From positions 1,183,127 through 1,247,126 of the forward strand of contig RPGP01000040.1 of the NCBI GenBank assembly GCA_004193555.1: a stretch of DNA of 64,000 nucleotides. Direction: 5' to 3'. Positions 52,839-61,003 of the stretch are shown here, piece after piece. The position numbers were made by a program, and so were the translations under genes. The notes beneath the pieces are model-generated. The model was not told the origin of the DNA. It made no database searches and worked only from the letters and a program-made list of their open reading frames with translations. Source of the DNA: Desulfobacteraceae bacterium Eth-SRB1. GTDB taxonomy: Bacteria > Desulfobacterota > Desulfobacteria > Desulfobacterales > ETH-SRB1. Every line of letters starts with the position of its first letter. Within the stretch, counting starts at the first letter, position 1.

Positions 52839-53039
52839 GCATCATTCATCAAGATTAGAAAGCAGTTTACACTTTTTTAAAAAAGAAAAATCTCACGCAA
52901 AGCTTGGCGCCTTTGCGTGAGGTTCTTGAAAAGTGTAAATTTGTGAATGAAGGATGCCAAAATTCAGTTGGATTATGCAGATAAAAAAACAAAAGAGGTG
53001 CCATGTCCAGGCTAATGGCCAGGTAATATGAGGTGAAAA
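52839..53039. terminator. Hairpin region between the two kinase genes
   Basis: AATCTCACGCAAAGC / GCCTTTGCGTGAGG (about 52889-52922) nested within TTTACACTTTTT / AAAAGTGTAAA (about 52866-52940), so a long stem. The outer sequence recurs inverted at about 41070-41100. It could reduce read-through to the second kinase gene. Confidence 0.5.
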
Positions 53040-56000
53040 ATGATAATCAAAAAAACCTGTATAACCGGTTTAATTGCCATATTGTTTTTGTTGTTTGCTG
53101 TCGGCATTTCTTTTGCTGAGAATGCTAAGGATACTAAGGATGTTAATGGTGATGATAAAGTAAAGATCGGGGTTCTGGCAAAAAGAGGATCTGAGCGATG
53201 TCTGAAAGAATGGACGCCTACGGCTGAATATCTTACATCTAAGATTCCGGGCAAGACTTTTGTTATTATACCGCTGGGTTATGAGCAAATTTATTCTTCT
53301 GTTGAAAATGAAGAAGTTGATTTTATTCTGGCTAATTCATCCTTCTATGTGGAACTGGAATACCGGTTTGGAGTAAACCGTATCGCCACATTGAGAAATC
53401 GATGTCTCGATAGTTTTTATACCAAATACTGCGGGGTGATTTTCTGGAAGGCGGATCGGAGCGACATACGACAGATGAAGGATCTCAAAGGCAAAACCTT
53501 TATGGCCATATCGGAAGAATCTTTTGGGGGCTGGAGGATGGCATGGCGGGAATTGAAAGAGAATGGGATTGATCCGTACCGCGATTTCAAAGACCTTAAA
53601 TTTGGCGGCGCCACACAAGACGATGTCGTTTATGCCGTTAGAGACGGCAAGGTAGATGCCGGAACAGTAAGGACTGATACATTAATAAAAATGCAAGCCG
53701 AAGGAAAGATCGATATTCGAAACTTTGGTATAGTTGAGCACCACGGCGAGTGTGATATGACAAGTGATCACTCAACCCGAGCATATCCAGAGTGGCCTTT
53801 TGCTGAAACAAAACTGACTTCCAATGATCTGTCCAAAAAAGTTGCAATAGCTCTGCTTGAAATGCCTGAGACCTCACCTGCGGCCATAGCGGCAAAATGC
53901 GGCGGATGGACCATACCACTGAACTACCAGTCGGTGCATGAATGTTTAAAATATCTGAAAGTCGGTCCTTACAAGGATCTTGGCAAAATAACCCTGGCAG
54001 ATGTTTTTAAAAACTACTGGTACTGGTTTTTATCCGCAGCGATTATATTTGTTGTGATGACCGGTTTTATAATTGAAATCCTGAATCTAAACAGGGGTCT
54101 TTCAGCTTCCCGGATCAGATTAGAGGAAGAATTTACCATTCGTGAGCGGGCGGAGAAAGACCTTGTTAAAGCAACAAAAGCGGCACAATCGGCCACTAAA
54201 GCCAAGAGCTCGTTTCTGGCCAACATGAGCCATGAGATCAGGACTCCGATGAACGGAGTAATCGCCGCCACAGACCTGGCGCTGAGTGAAGATTTGTCTC
54301 CCAATGTAAGGCATTATCTGGAGATCATACAATCTTCAGCCTATTCTTTGCTGGAACTGATTAATGATATTCTTGATTTTTCAAAGGTTGAAGCCGGCAG
54401 GATTGAGCTGGAATCACGGCCTTTTATGCTTGACGTGGTTCTGGATAGAGTAACCGACATGTTTATCAAAAAGAGTTCTGAGAAAAACATCGAACTTCTT
54501 GTTGATATCGATCTGGAAACGCCAAGGGCTTTTACCGGTGATTCGCTGCGTCTCCAGCAAATTATCAAGAATCTGGTGGACAACGCAATTAAATTCACCA
54601 AAAAAGGCGGCATTATCCTTGTGGGAGTGAAGGCTTTGGAGAAAACATCTGACCAGGCAACACTTGCATTTTTTGTAAAGGATACAGGTATCGGGATAGC
54701 GCCTGAATATGTCTGCAAACTTTTTAAACCTTTCAGCCAGGCCGATGTGTCCACTACACGGAAATATGCCGGAACCGGATTGGGGCTTAGTATCTGCAAA
54801 CAGCTTGTGGAGTTGATGCACGGCGACATCTGGGTCGAAAGTGAGTTGGGCAAGGGAAGTGCTTTCCATTTTACAGCAACTTTTAAACGCCGGGCCAAGG
54901 AACGCGAACGCAAGTTAATACCGCCGCTTGATATTCAGGATTTAAAAATACTGGTTGTTGACGATTGCCCTGACAGCAGCATTATTTTGCAAAGGATACT
55001 GGAATCTTTTGGTTTCAAACCGAGAGAGGCTTCTTCAAGCAAGGAAGGGTTGATTATATTGAAAGAACACCTGGCAGGCAAAGAACCGTTTGATCTGGTG
55101 ATTATTGACTGGCGCATGCCGGAGATGGATGGAATTGAGGCTTCAAAAATAATCAGGGAAGATTTGAAGCTGAATATTCCAATTATCCTGCTGACCGCCT
55201 TTGGAAGAGAAGCAGAAAAATTAGAGGCCAAAAAGGTGGGGATCAACGCTTTTCTGACCAAACCGATATTCCAATCAACCCTTTTTAATGCTATAATGGA
55301 TGCATTTGGAAAGGAATCGAGGGAAACAAGACCCGGCAAAGAAATCACAACCAGGGCATCAATATACAAGAAGCGTCTGAAAGGGGTCAGGATCCTTGTG
55401 GCGGAAGACAATCCTACCAATCAGGAGATTGCAAAGGCAATACTGGAGGGGGCGGGAATTACTGTCGAAGTCGTCGATAATGGTGAGGAGGCGGTGGAGG
55501 TTCTAAGAAGAGACCGTTTTGATGCCGTACTAATGGATGTCCAGATGCCGAAAATGGATGGGTATGAAGCGACGGCAAGTATTCGAAACATCCCTGAATT
55601 GAAATCACTTCCGATAATTGCAATGACAGCTCATGCTATGAAAGGTGATGAGGAAAAGTGCCTAAAAGCCGGAATGGATGCCTACGTCAGCAAACCTATA
55701 AATCAGGACAGATTATTCCAGGCAATATGGAGAACGATAAAGTCGGAAAAAGGGCTGCCGGACGACAAAAAAACGGAAACGGTTATTCTGGAAAAGGCTG
55801 TGGATACTCCGGTTATTGCGACCGAGGAGCTTCCGGATAAACTTCCGGGGATAAACATACAGGATGCCCTGAAAGCGCTGAATATAGGGACAGATGTTTT
55901 TAAACGCATACTGATAGGATTTTTCAGGAACAATAAGGATGTTGCAAACACAATAAATGAGGCTTTTAAAGAAAAGGATTGGGAATCACTTGTGTATCTG

Positions 56001-56456
56001 GCTCACAGCCTCAAAGGGAGCGCAGGCAATATCGGAGCTGTCAATTTGCAAGAGGCAGCCTTTCAGCTTGAAAAAGCAAGCAGAAAAGGATCTGCAAATC
56101 CACCGGAAAAAAATCTGGTCGATAATGTAGTGACGGCGCTGAGTCAGGCGCTGGAATCTTTACAGACTCTTACTGACAAGGAAAAAGGCCCTGTCTGCGT
56201 GCGACGCACAGGCAGGGAGCCGTTAGACGTTAAAGCGGAGACTGTTGATCCGGCACAGGTCATACCCTTGTTGAAACAGCTTGCCGATGCCCTTGAACTC
56301 GCCGATCCAGAAGAGATTGATATTCATTTTAAAGCTGTTAAGGAATGTCTTGATTTCTCAACATTCAAGAAGCTTGAAAACCGGTTAAATAATTATGACT
56401 ACGACAACGCACTGAAAACACTCAAAGGAATTATGGAAGAGGTGGAGAAAAGGTGA
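53040..56456 (+). CDS. Hybrid sensor histidine kinase, PAS-less paralogue with PhnD-like sensor
   Basis: A 1,138-aa paralogue of the preceding kinase. Signal peptide (about 1-22), PhnD-like periplasmic domain (about 40-315; [44 protein letters not shown]), TM (about 327-350), then directly HisKA ([11 protein letters not shown], His about 396), HATPase (NLVDNAIKFT, about 511), REC1 (IIDWRMPEMDG, about 690), REC2 (MDVQMPKMDG, about 832), Hpt ([10 protein letters not shown], about 989) and the same tail. The PAS module of the first copy is absent. The last 4 bp overlap the next gene's earliest start, linking it to the phosphatase gene. Confidence 0.92.
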   Translation: MIIKKTCITGLIAILFLLFAVGISFAENAKDTKDVNGDDKVKIGVLAKRGSERCLKEWTPTAEYLTSKIPGKTFVIIPLGYEQIYSSVENEEVDFILANSSFYVELEYRFGVNRIATLRNRCLDSFYTKYCGVIFWKADRSDIRQMKDLKGKTFMAISEESFGGWRMAWRELKENGIDPYRDFKDLKFGGATQDDVVYAVRDGKVDAGTVRTDTLIKMQAEGKIDIRNFGIVEHHGECDMTSDHSTRAYPEWPFAETKLTSNDLSKKVAIALLEMPETSPAAIAAKCGGWTIPLNYQSVHECLKYLKVGPYKDLGKITLADVFKNYWYWFLSAAIIFVVMTGFIIEILNLNRGLSASRIRLEEEFTIRERAEKDLVKATKAAQSATKAKSSFLANMSHEIRTPMNGVIAATDLALSEDLSPNVRHYLEIIQSSAYSLLELINDILDFSKVEAGRIELESRPFMLDVVLDRVTDMFIKKSSEKNIELLVDIDLETPRAFTGDSLRLQQIIKNLVDNAIKFTKKGGIILVGVKALEKTSDQATLAFFVKDTGIGIAPEYVCKLFKPFSQADVSTTRKYAGTGLGLSICKQLVELMHGDIWVESELGKGSAFHFTATFKRRAKERERKLIPPLDIQDLKILVVDDCPDSSIILQRILESFGFKPREASSSKEGLIILKEHLAGKEPFDLVIIDWRMPEMDGIEASKIIREDLKLNIPIILLTAFGREAEKLEAKKVGINAFLTKPIFQSTLFNAIMDAFGKESRETRPGKEITTRASIYKKRLKGVRILVAEDNPTNQEIAKAILEGAGITVEVVDNGEEAVEVLRRDRFDAVLMDVQMPKMDGYEATASIRNIPELKSLPIIAMTAHAMKGDEEKCLKAGMDAYVSKPINQDRLFQAIWRTIKSEKGLPDDKKTETVILEKAVDTPVIATEELPDKLPGINIQDALKALNIGTDVFKRILIGFFRNNKDVANTINEAFKEKDWESLVYLAHSLKGSAGNIGAVNLQEAAFQLEKASRKGSANPPEKNLVDNVVTALSQALESLQTLTDKEKGPVCVRRTGREPLDVKAETVDPAQVIPLLKQLADALELADPEEIDIHFKAVKECLDFSTFKKLENRLNNYDYDNALKTLKGIMEEVEKR
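56190..56216. repeat. Palindrome inside the second kinase gene
   Basis: Same hairpin sequence and reading frame as 52572-52599. The surrounding 58 bp or so are also identical between the two genes while flanking codons differ, which points to recent duplication, gene conversion or selection on this segment. Confidence 0.7.
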
Positions 56457-56461
56457 CAACC

Positions 56462-58033
56462 ATGAAAAAATCTAAGCCTCTGATTTTGATTGTCGATGAT
56501 AATTCAATTAATATCGACTTGCTGGTGAACACGTTGAAAAGTGACTACCGGCTGGGCATAGCCAAAAACGGGCCAAAAGCTCTTGAATATGCAGACAAAC
56601 ACCTGCCGGGCTTGATACTTCTGGATATAATGATGCCGGGGATGAATGGATATGAGGTGTGTACCCGATTGAAAGCCTCCTCCAAAACAAAAGAAATTCC
56701 TGTGATTTTCATTACCGCAATGACTGAATCAGGGCACAAAACACGGGGATTTGAAGTGGGGGCTCTTGATTACATTACCAAGCCGTTTCATGCTGCGGAG
56801 GTGAAAGCGAGGGTTAAGACTCATCTGGCCCTCAAAGAAGTGCATGACCGTGAAATATATATTGCTTCCAAAATACAAAAGACGCTTTTATTAGGCCGAC
56901 CGCCCGGAGATATTCCAGGAATACAGATTTTTCAACTTACCGTTGCTTCACAGAAAGTAGATGGCGATTTCTACGATTTCTTTAAATTTGACGACCAGTG
57001 TTTTGACCTTATGGTTGGGGATGTTATGGGCAAGGGAGTCCCCGCGGCTCTTCTCGGAGCAGCCATGAAGAGCCATTTTTTGCGTGTTTTGAATGAGCAG
57101 CTTCGTTTGTCCTGTAAAAAAGAATTGCCTGAGCCAGCACAAATTGTCTCGTCTGTGCATTCAGGCATGATTGATCATCTGGAGGATCTCGAAACATTTG
57201 TTACCCTGTGTTACGCTCGATTCGATATGCTAAAATATATATTCAGTTTTGTTGATTGCGGCCACATGCGAACTATTCATTTTCATGATGGTTCTAATAG
57301 GTGCAGCCTGCTTCAGGGGGTAAACATGCCGCTCGGTTTTCCGGAGAAGGAACCATTCAGACAGATTTCCGTCCATTTTGAACCAGGAGATTTTTTTGTT
57401 TTTTATTCAGACGGGGTGACTGAATCTAAAAATAAGGATGGCGATTTATATGGCGAGAAACGTCTGTTAGATTTTGTCCAGGCAAACGGAAGAATTGAAC
57501 CTGAAAATCTTATAAAAAAAATCTGGAATGATATTGTAGCATTTTCACATTCCGAAATTTTTGACGATGATGTTACATGCGTTTTGGTCAAGATTGATAA
57601 GGATTTGTCACTGCCAGCGCTGACAACCGAGTCGGAACTTGAGATAACAAGCGATCTGAAAGAATTGGAGCGGGTCAGAGCCTTTATTAGAGGGTTTTGC
57701 GCTGGTGTAAAGGATTATCCGCTGGATGAAAAGCGTATAAGCACGATTGAACTGGCTGTTACCGAAATTACGGCAAATATAATTAAGCACGCATATCAAA
57801 GCCGCAGTGGTGAAACAATTCAGATCAATGCTGAAGTGTTGGCCGACGAAATTGCAATCCGGTTTTACGACCGCGGCGAACAGTTCGACCAGGAGTCGGT
57901 TCCACAGCCTGTATTTGACGGATCACGTGAAGGAGGATTCGGTCTTCATATAATTGCTCATACTGTGGATGAAGTGTTATATTCTCGGGATGAACAGGGT
58001 AGAAATTGCGCCTGTTTGAAAATTAAACTATAG
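56462..58033 (+). CDS. Response regulator with PP2C (SpoIIE/RsbU) phosphatase and HATPase domains
   Basis: About 523 aa. REC domain (about 5-125; LILLDIMMPGMNGYE, phospho-Asp near 55), PP2C/SpoIIE phosphatase (about 165-375; KVDGDFYDFFKFD, VGDVMGKGVPAALLG, FYSDGVTESKN, DDVTCVLVK) and a C-terminal RsbW-like ATPase (about 390-520; ELAVTEITANIIKHAYQ, FYDRGEQFDQ, GGFGLHIIAHTVDE). It can in principle both dephosphorylate and phosphorylate a STAS protein, the product of the next gene. The two upstream kinases are the obvious donors for its REC domain. I prefer the ATG at 56462 over the GTG at 56453, which overlaps the kinase stop. Confidence 0.92.
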   Translation: MKKSKPLILIVDDNSINIDLLVNTLKSDYRLGIAKNGPKALEYADKHLPGLILLDIMMPGMNGYEVCTRLKASSKTKEIPVIFITAMTESGHKTRGFEVGALDYITKPFHAAEVKARVKTHLALKEVHDREIYIASKIQKTLLLGRPPGDIPGIQIFQLTVASQKVDGDFYDFFKFDDQCFDLMVGDVMGKGVPAALLGAAMKSHFLRVLNEQLRLSCKKELPEPAQIVSSVHSGMIDHLEDLETFVTLCYARFDMLKYIFSFVDCGHMRTIHFHDGSNRCSLLQGVNMPLGFPEKEPFRQISVHFEPGDFFVFYSDGVTESKNKDGDLYGEKRLLDFVQANGRIEPENLIKKIWNDIVAFSHSEIFDDDVTCVLVKIDKDLSLPALTTESELEITSDLKELERVRAFIRGFCAGVKDYPLDEKRISTIELAVTEITANIIKHAYQSRSGETIQINAEVLADEIAIRFYDRGEQFDQESVPQPVFDGSREGGFGLHIIAHTVDEVLYSRDEQGRNCACLKIKL

Positions 58034-58153
58034 ACTTTCAGATAAATAATTTCACTGCGTTATCGGTCGGACTTCTCGACGACGTACTAACATGTACGCC
58101 TTACTCGAAGTCCTCCCTTTAGCCTTGTGAAATGAATTATCTGAAAGTCTATA
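58029..58153. repeat. Palindromic element between phosphatase and STAS genes
   Basis: TATAGACTTTCAGATAAATA and onward (58029-58054) is inverted at 58127-58153 with about 24 of 27 matches. The interior has a second palindrome GACTTCTCGACGACGTAC / GTACGCCTTACTCGAAGTC. The element starts inside the last codons of the phosphatase gene (its TAG is in the arm) and ends 17 bp before the STAS start. Confidence 0.75.
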
Positions 58154-58169
58154 ACTGGAGGCAATTGAG

Positions 58170-58511
58170 ATGGAATTAAGCACGGAAAAAATTGGTGATG
58201 TTACTGTTGTAGGGGTGCTGACAGAAGTTCTTGACGCCGGTAATACTGAAGAATTCAAGACAGGCTTTGCTTCTATACTTAATGAAAGCAACAAAGTGGT
58301 ATTTGAGCTGGGCCGTGTAAAATTTATCGACAGTTCCGGGTGCGGAACGCTGCTGTTTTGCCAAAAACAGTTAAGTAAGCTGGGTGGAGATCTGAAACTG
58401 TGCGGAGTGCAGGAATCGGTCCATTCGCTGTTTGAGCTTGTCCGGATGGATCGTATATTAGGTATGTTTGATACAAAAGAAGATGCAGTAGATTCTTTTA
58501 AAAAAAAATAA
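58170..58511 (+). CDS. STAS-domain anti-sigma factor antagonist (RsbV/SpoIIAA-like)
   Basis: A 113-aa single-domain STAS protein. The phosphorylatable Ser is in VKFIDSSGCGTLLFC, preceded by VVGVLTEVLDAGNTEEF and followed by LKLCGVQESVHSLFELVRMD. In partner switching the dephosphorylated form binds an anti-sigma kinase or another target. It lies directly after the PP2C/ATPase gene, its likely modifier. No sigma factor is encoded nearby, so the output target is unknown. Ribosome-binding site TGGAGG. Confidence 0.92.
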   Translation: MELSTEKIGDVTVVGVLTEVLDAGNTEEFKTGFASILNESNKVVFELGRVKFIDSSGCGTLLFCQKQLSKLGGDLKLCGVQESVHSLFELVRMDRILGMFDTKEDAVDSFKKK

Positions 58512-58534
58512 TGAGCGAATGACCAAAATAGTTC

Positions 58535-58580
58535 TTGACATGTGGTCTAAGGATCATTATGGTTATAGTCAAATGATCAT
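58535..58580 (+). promoter_or_regulatory. Promoter and palindrome upstream of the DUF134 gene
   Basis: TTGACA (58535-58540), 17-bp spacer, TATGGT (58558-58563). An inverted repeat GATCATT ... AATGATC (about 58552-58580) spans the -10 and may be an operator, possibly for the DUF134 protein itself. Confidence 0.5.
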
Positions 58581-58596
58581 AAATGGTGACTAAACA

Positions 58597-58923
58597 ATGC
58601 CCAGGCCCAAAAAACCAAGATTTGTATCAGCCTATCCGACAATGACCGCATTTATTCCAGAGGGAATGCCTGTATCAGGTGAAATTTTGCTGTCGGTTGA
58701 GGGAATTGAAGCGATAAGGCTTAGTGATTTTGAGGGTCTTGATCAGGATACTGCGGCAAGGTTGATGGCAGTGTCCCGCCAGACATATGGAAGAATACTG
58801 TCTGAGGCGCGAAGTGTTGTTGCAAATGCGCTTGTTACCGGAAAGGCATTGAGAATAAAAGGCGGAATGTATGCATTTCGAGGTCAGCCTGGGCGTCGTT
58901 TCCGAAGAAGAGGCGGCAGATAA
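58597..58923 (+). CDS. DUF134 family DNA-binding protein
   Basis: A 108-aa protein of the DUF134 (UPF0251) family: MPRPKKPRFVSAYPTMTAFI, ILLSVEGIEAIRLSDFEGLD, and a sigma70-region-4-like helix-turn-helix QDTAARLMAVSRQTYGRIL, ending with an Arg/Gly-rich tail (GQPGRRFRRRGGR). The family is a predicted regulator often encoded beside DUF5320 glycine-rich proteins and NifX/NifB-like or Mrp-type proteins in anaerobes. The glycine-rich genes follow here; the iron-molybdenum cofactor-like genes do not. Confidence 0.9.
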   Translation: MPRPKKPRFVSAYPTMTAFIPEGMPVSGEILLSVEGIEAIRLSDFEGLDQDTAARLMAVSRQTYGRILSEARSVVANALVTGKALRIKGGMYAFRGQPGRRFRRRGGR

Positions 58924-58994
58924 TTTGTCAAGACAGAGTTTATGGGCTTTTTATGGCTCATCAATTATGAAATTTAATCGAGGAGGTGAATAAT

Positions 58995-59222
58995 ATGCCA
59001 AGAGGAGATGGAACAGGCCCACAGGGTCAAGGTCCAAGGACCGGCAGAGGCCAGGGTCAAGGCGCAGACAGAGGCCAGGGTCAAGGCGCAGACAGAGGCC
59101 AGGGTCAAGGCGCAGACAGAGGCCAGGGTCAAGGCGCAGGCAGAGGCCAGGGTCAAGGCGCAGGCAGGGGTTCTGGACAAGGTCAAGGTAGAGGCGCTGG
59201 AAAAGGTGGCAGAGGCCGATAA
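58995..59222 (+). CDS. Glycine/glutamine-rich repetitive protein (DUF5320-like N-terminus)
   Basis: A 75-aa low-complexity protein. The N-terminus MPRGDGTGPQGQGPRTGRG resembles the M-P-x-G-D-x-T-G-P-x-G start of DUF5320 proteins. The rest is tandem RGQGQGAD/RGQGQGAG units. The ATG at 58995 follows a perfect AGGAGGTGA. It is highly basic and probably unstructured. Function unknown; the strong ribosome-binding site and conserved N-terminus argue that it is translated. Confidence 0.7.
   Translation: MPRGDGTGPQGQGPRTGRGQGQGADRGQGQGADRGQGQGADRGQGQGAGRGQGQGAGRGSGQGQGRGAGKGGRGR
59046..59167. repeat. 24-bp minisatellite, five copies
   Basis: Unit AGAGGCCAGGGTCAAGGCGC plus AGAC or AGGC, five almost identical copies in phase with codons, encoding RGQGQGAD/G. 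Near-identity indicates recent slippage expansion, so copy number may vary between strains. Confidence 0.9.
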
Positions 59223-59387
59223 TAAGTTTTATATACCTTAAAAAAAGTAACATTTTAGCCTTTTGAAAAAAAAATCAGACAGGATGAACAGGATAAACAA
59301 GATTTTGTTTCAAGAGAATAAACAAAGTTATTTCTCATTTTGACTATCCAGTAAATCATAAAAAATCATAGTCTGAGGAATACGCAA

Positions 59388-59483
59388 ATGAAATACAGAG
59401 AATTGACCGAGAAAATCGTTGGTTGTGCATACAAAGTTTACAACCGAAAGGATTTTGATGAGGATTTACAGGATGAGTTTTGA
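59388..59483 (+). pseudogene. Truncated GxxExxY-family fragment
   Basis: A 31-codon frame starting MKYRELTEKIVGCAYKVYN, the N-terminus of GxxExxY proteins (LTEKIIGCAxxVYNxLGxGF). The conserved continuation is replaced by GATTTACAGGATGA-type repeat sequence, which also occurs at about 59269-59310 and 43812-43845, so the gene was cut by repeat DNA. Confidence 0.65.
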
Positions 59484-59574
59484 TATTTTAATCCGGAATA
59501 TCCTGTTAATCTTGTCAAAAAAGTCTTTTTGAAAGACCTAAATTGTTACGAAAAAAAAGGGGGAGGTGAAAGTT

Positions 59575-59910
59575 ATGCCGGGTTTTGATAGAACAGGACC
59601 TCAAGGAGCAGGTCCGATGACAGGAGGCGCAAGAGGTTTATGTGGTCCCGGAGCAACAAGCTATGGTCCTCAATTTGGCAGAGGATTTGGTTATGGCCGG
59701 GGATTTGGCAGAGGATTAGGCTATAGAAGAGGTTTTGGCCGTGGAATGGGTTATGGACGGGGTTTTGGATTGTATCCCGCTGAATACAGCCCAGGATATC
59801 CGCCGAAATCAGCAGATGAAACAGCCCAGCTAAAGGCTGAAGCAGATTATATGAAGAGTTCACTGGATGCTATTAATAAGCGTATTGAAGAGCTGGAAAA
59901 GATGGCATGA
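59575..59910 (+). CDS. DUF5320 family glycine-rich protein
   Basis: A 111-aa protein with the DUF5320 N-terminus MPGFDRTGPQGAGPMTGGAR, followed by a Gly/Phe/Tyr/Arg-rich stretch (RGFGYGRGFGRGLGYRRGFG) and a C-terminal coiled coil (AQLKAEADYMKSSLDAINKR). Members are found beside NifX/NifB-like (MTH1175) and Mrp ATPase genes in anaerobes; the function is unknown. Start chosen at 59575 because GGGGGAGGTG precedes it with good spacing. Confidence 0.87.
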   Translation: MPGFDRTGPQGAGPMTGGARGLCGPGATSYGPQFGRGFGYGRGFGRGLGYRRGFGRGMGYGRGFGLYPAEYSPGYPPKSADETAQLKAEADYMKSSLDAINKRIEELEKMA

Positions 59911-60316
59911 TCTCAATTGAGCTTTTAGCAGTTAGCACAATAATTTCAATATATTGCTAAAGGTGAACATTTTACCCAATAGGTGAAAATCGAATCGCTG
60001 GTAACCACCCGAAATAATAAGAGTTAATCGCTAATTGCCAAGATCTGATCGCTCATCTTAGGTGTTAATACGCTGACATAAGCGTCAATATTTTTTTAAG
60101 GATTGGTATATGAATATACCAATCCTTTTTTGTTGATTATCGTGTTGATAGGTGATATAAAAAAAATAATTGATAATGATAACTAATGGTTTTTAATACT
60201 GGATAGCGCTAAAGCTTCACTACGTGCCCCGTTTGCACGGGAATGACTATTTAGATTATTTATGGCAAAATTCAAAGGTCTCATATTTTAAACGCATTAA
60301 TGGATTAGTCTGTATT
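59911..60316. other. Intergenic region containing a strong terminator
   Basis: About 400 bp. Besides the terminator at 60098-60131 I see only AT-rich sequence and a short CGCTGACATAAGCGTC stem. Confidence 0.5.
60098..60131 (+). terminator. Intrinsic terminator
   Basis: AAGGATTGGTATAT / ATATACCAATCCTT stem with tiny loop followed by a T-run; fits the end of the DUF5320 transcript. Confidence 0.85.
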
Positions 60317-60877
60317 ATGAAACATACCGGTTTGAATAAAAAAATGGCAAGCAAGATTGAAAATGCAGAGCAAAAGAAAAATCGAAAATTCAAAGTAGGC
60401 GATCTTGCTGTTTACCCTGCGCATGGTGTTGGGCGGATTGAAGCAATTGAAAGCAGGGTTGTAAATGAAGAGAAACACGATTTTTATATCATGAAGGTTC
60501 TTGAAAACGGCATGGTTATTATGATTCCTACATGGAATGTCGAATCGGTCAGGCTTAGAAATGTAATAAGCAAGAAGGAGATTCCAAAGGTATATGAGGT
60601 AATAAAAAAAGATCAAGAATCACATATCGACAACCAGACGTGGAACCGGCGTTATAGAGAGTATATGGACAAAATTAAAACAGGATCAATTTATGACGTC
60701 GCAGAAGTATTTAGAGATCTTTATTACCTGAAATTTACAAAGGATCTTTCCTTTGGAGAACGCAAGCTTTTTGATACCGCCACTTCACTGTTATTAAGTG
60801 AGCTATCTACCGCCAGGAATACTGACGAAAAGACAATCATGTCAGAGATCGAGTCTCTATTCGAAAACCCCGAATAA
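60317..60877 (+). CDS. CarD-family transcriptional regulator
   Basis: About 186 aa. The N-terminal CarD/TRCF RNA-polymerase-interaction domain (about 28-90: FKVGDLAVYPAHGVGRIEAI, FYIMKVLENGMVIMIPTWNV) and the helical C-terminal DNA-binding part (about 95-180: WNRRYREYMDKIKTGSIYDV, LSFGERKLFDTATSLLLSEL) match CarD, which binds the RNA polymerase beta subunit and stabilises open complexes at promoters. Two starts are possible (60317, 60344); neither has a strong ribosome-binding site. Confidence 0.92.
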   Translation: MKHTGLNKKMASKIENAEQKKNRKFKVGDLAVYPAHGVGRIEAIESRVVNEEKHDFYIMKVLENGMVIMIPTWNVESVRLRNVISKKEIPKVYEVIKKDQESHIDNQTWNRRYREYMDKIKTGSIYDVAEVFRDLYYLKFTKDLSFGERKLFDTATSLLLSELSTARNTDEKTIMSEIESLFENPE

Positions 60878-61003
60878 ATATTTTCCCCACAGTCCTACAT
60901 AGAGACCTTTTAAAAATGATCAATTTTGCTCAAGTACGAGGAAGGCGATCCGCCTCAGGCGGATTAACCCGAGGAATATATTGAATATTTCGAGGATAAA
61001 AAT

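Noticed and set aside
58951-59253. Minus-strand ORF with CLRLDPGL repeats
   Set aside because: It is the antisense of the 24-bp minisatellite in the glycine-rich gene; the plus-strand gene has a perfect ribosome-binding site and family N-terminus.
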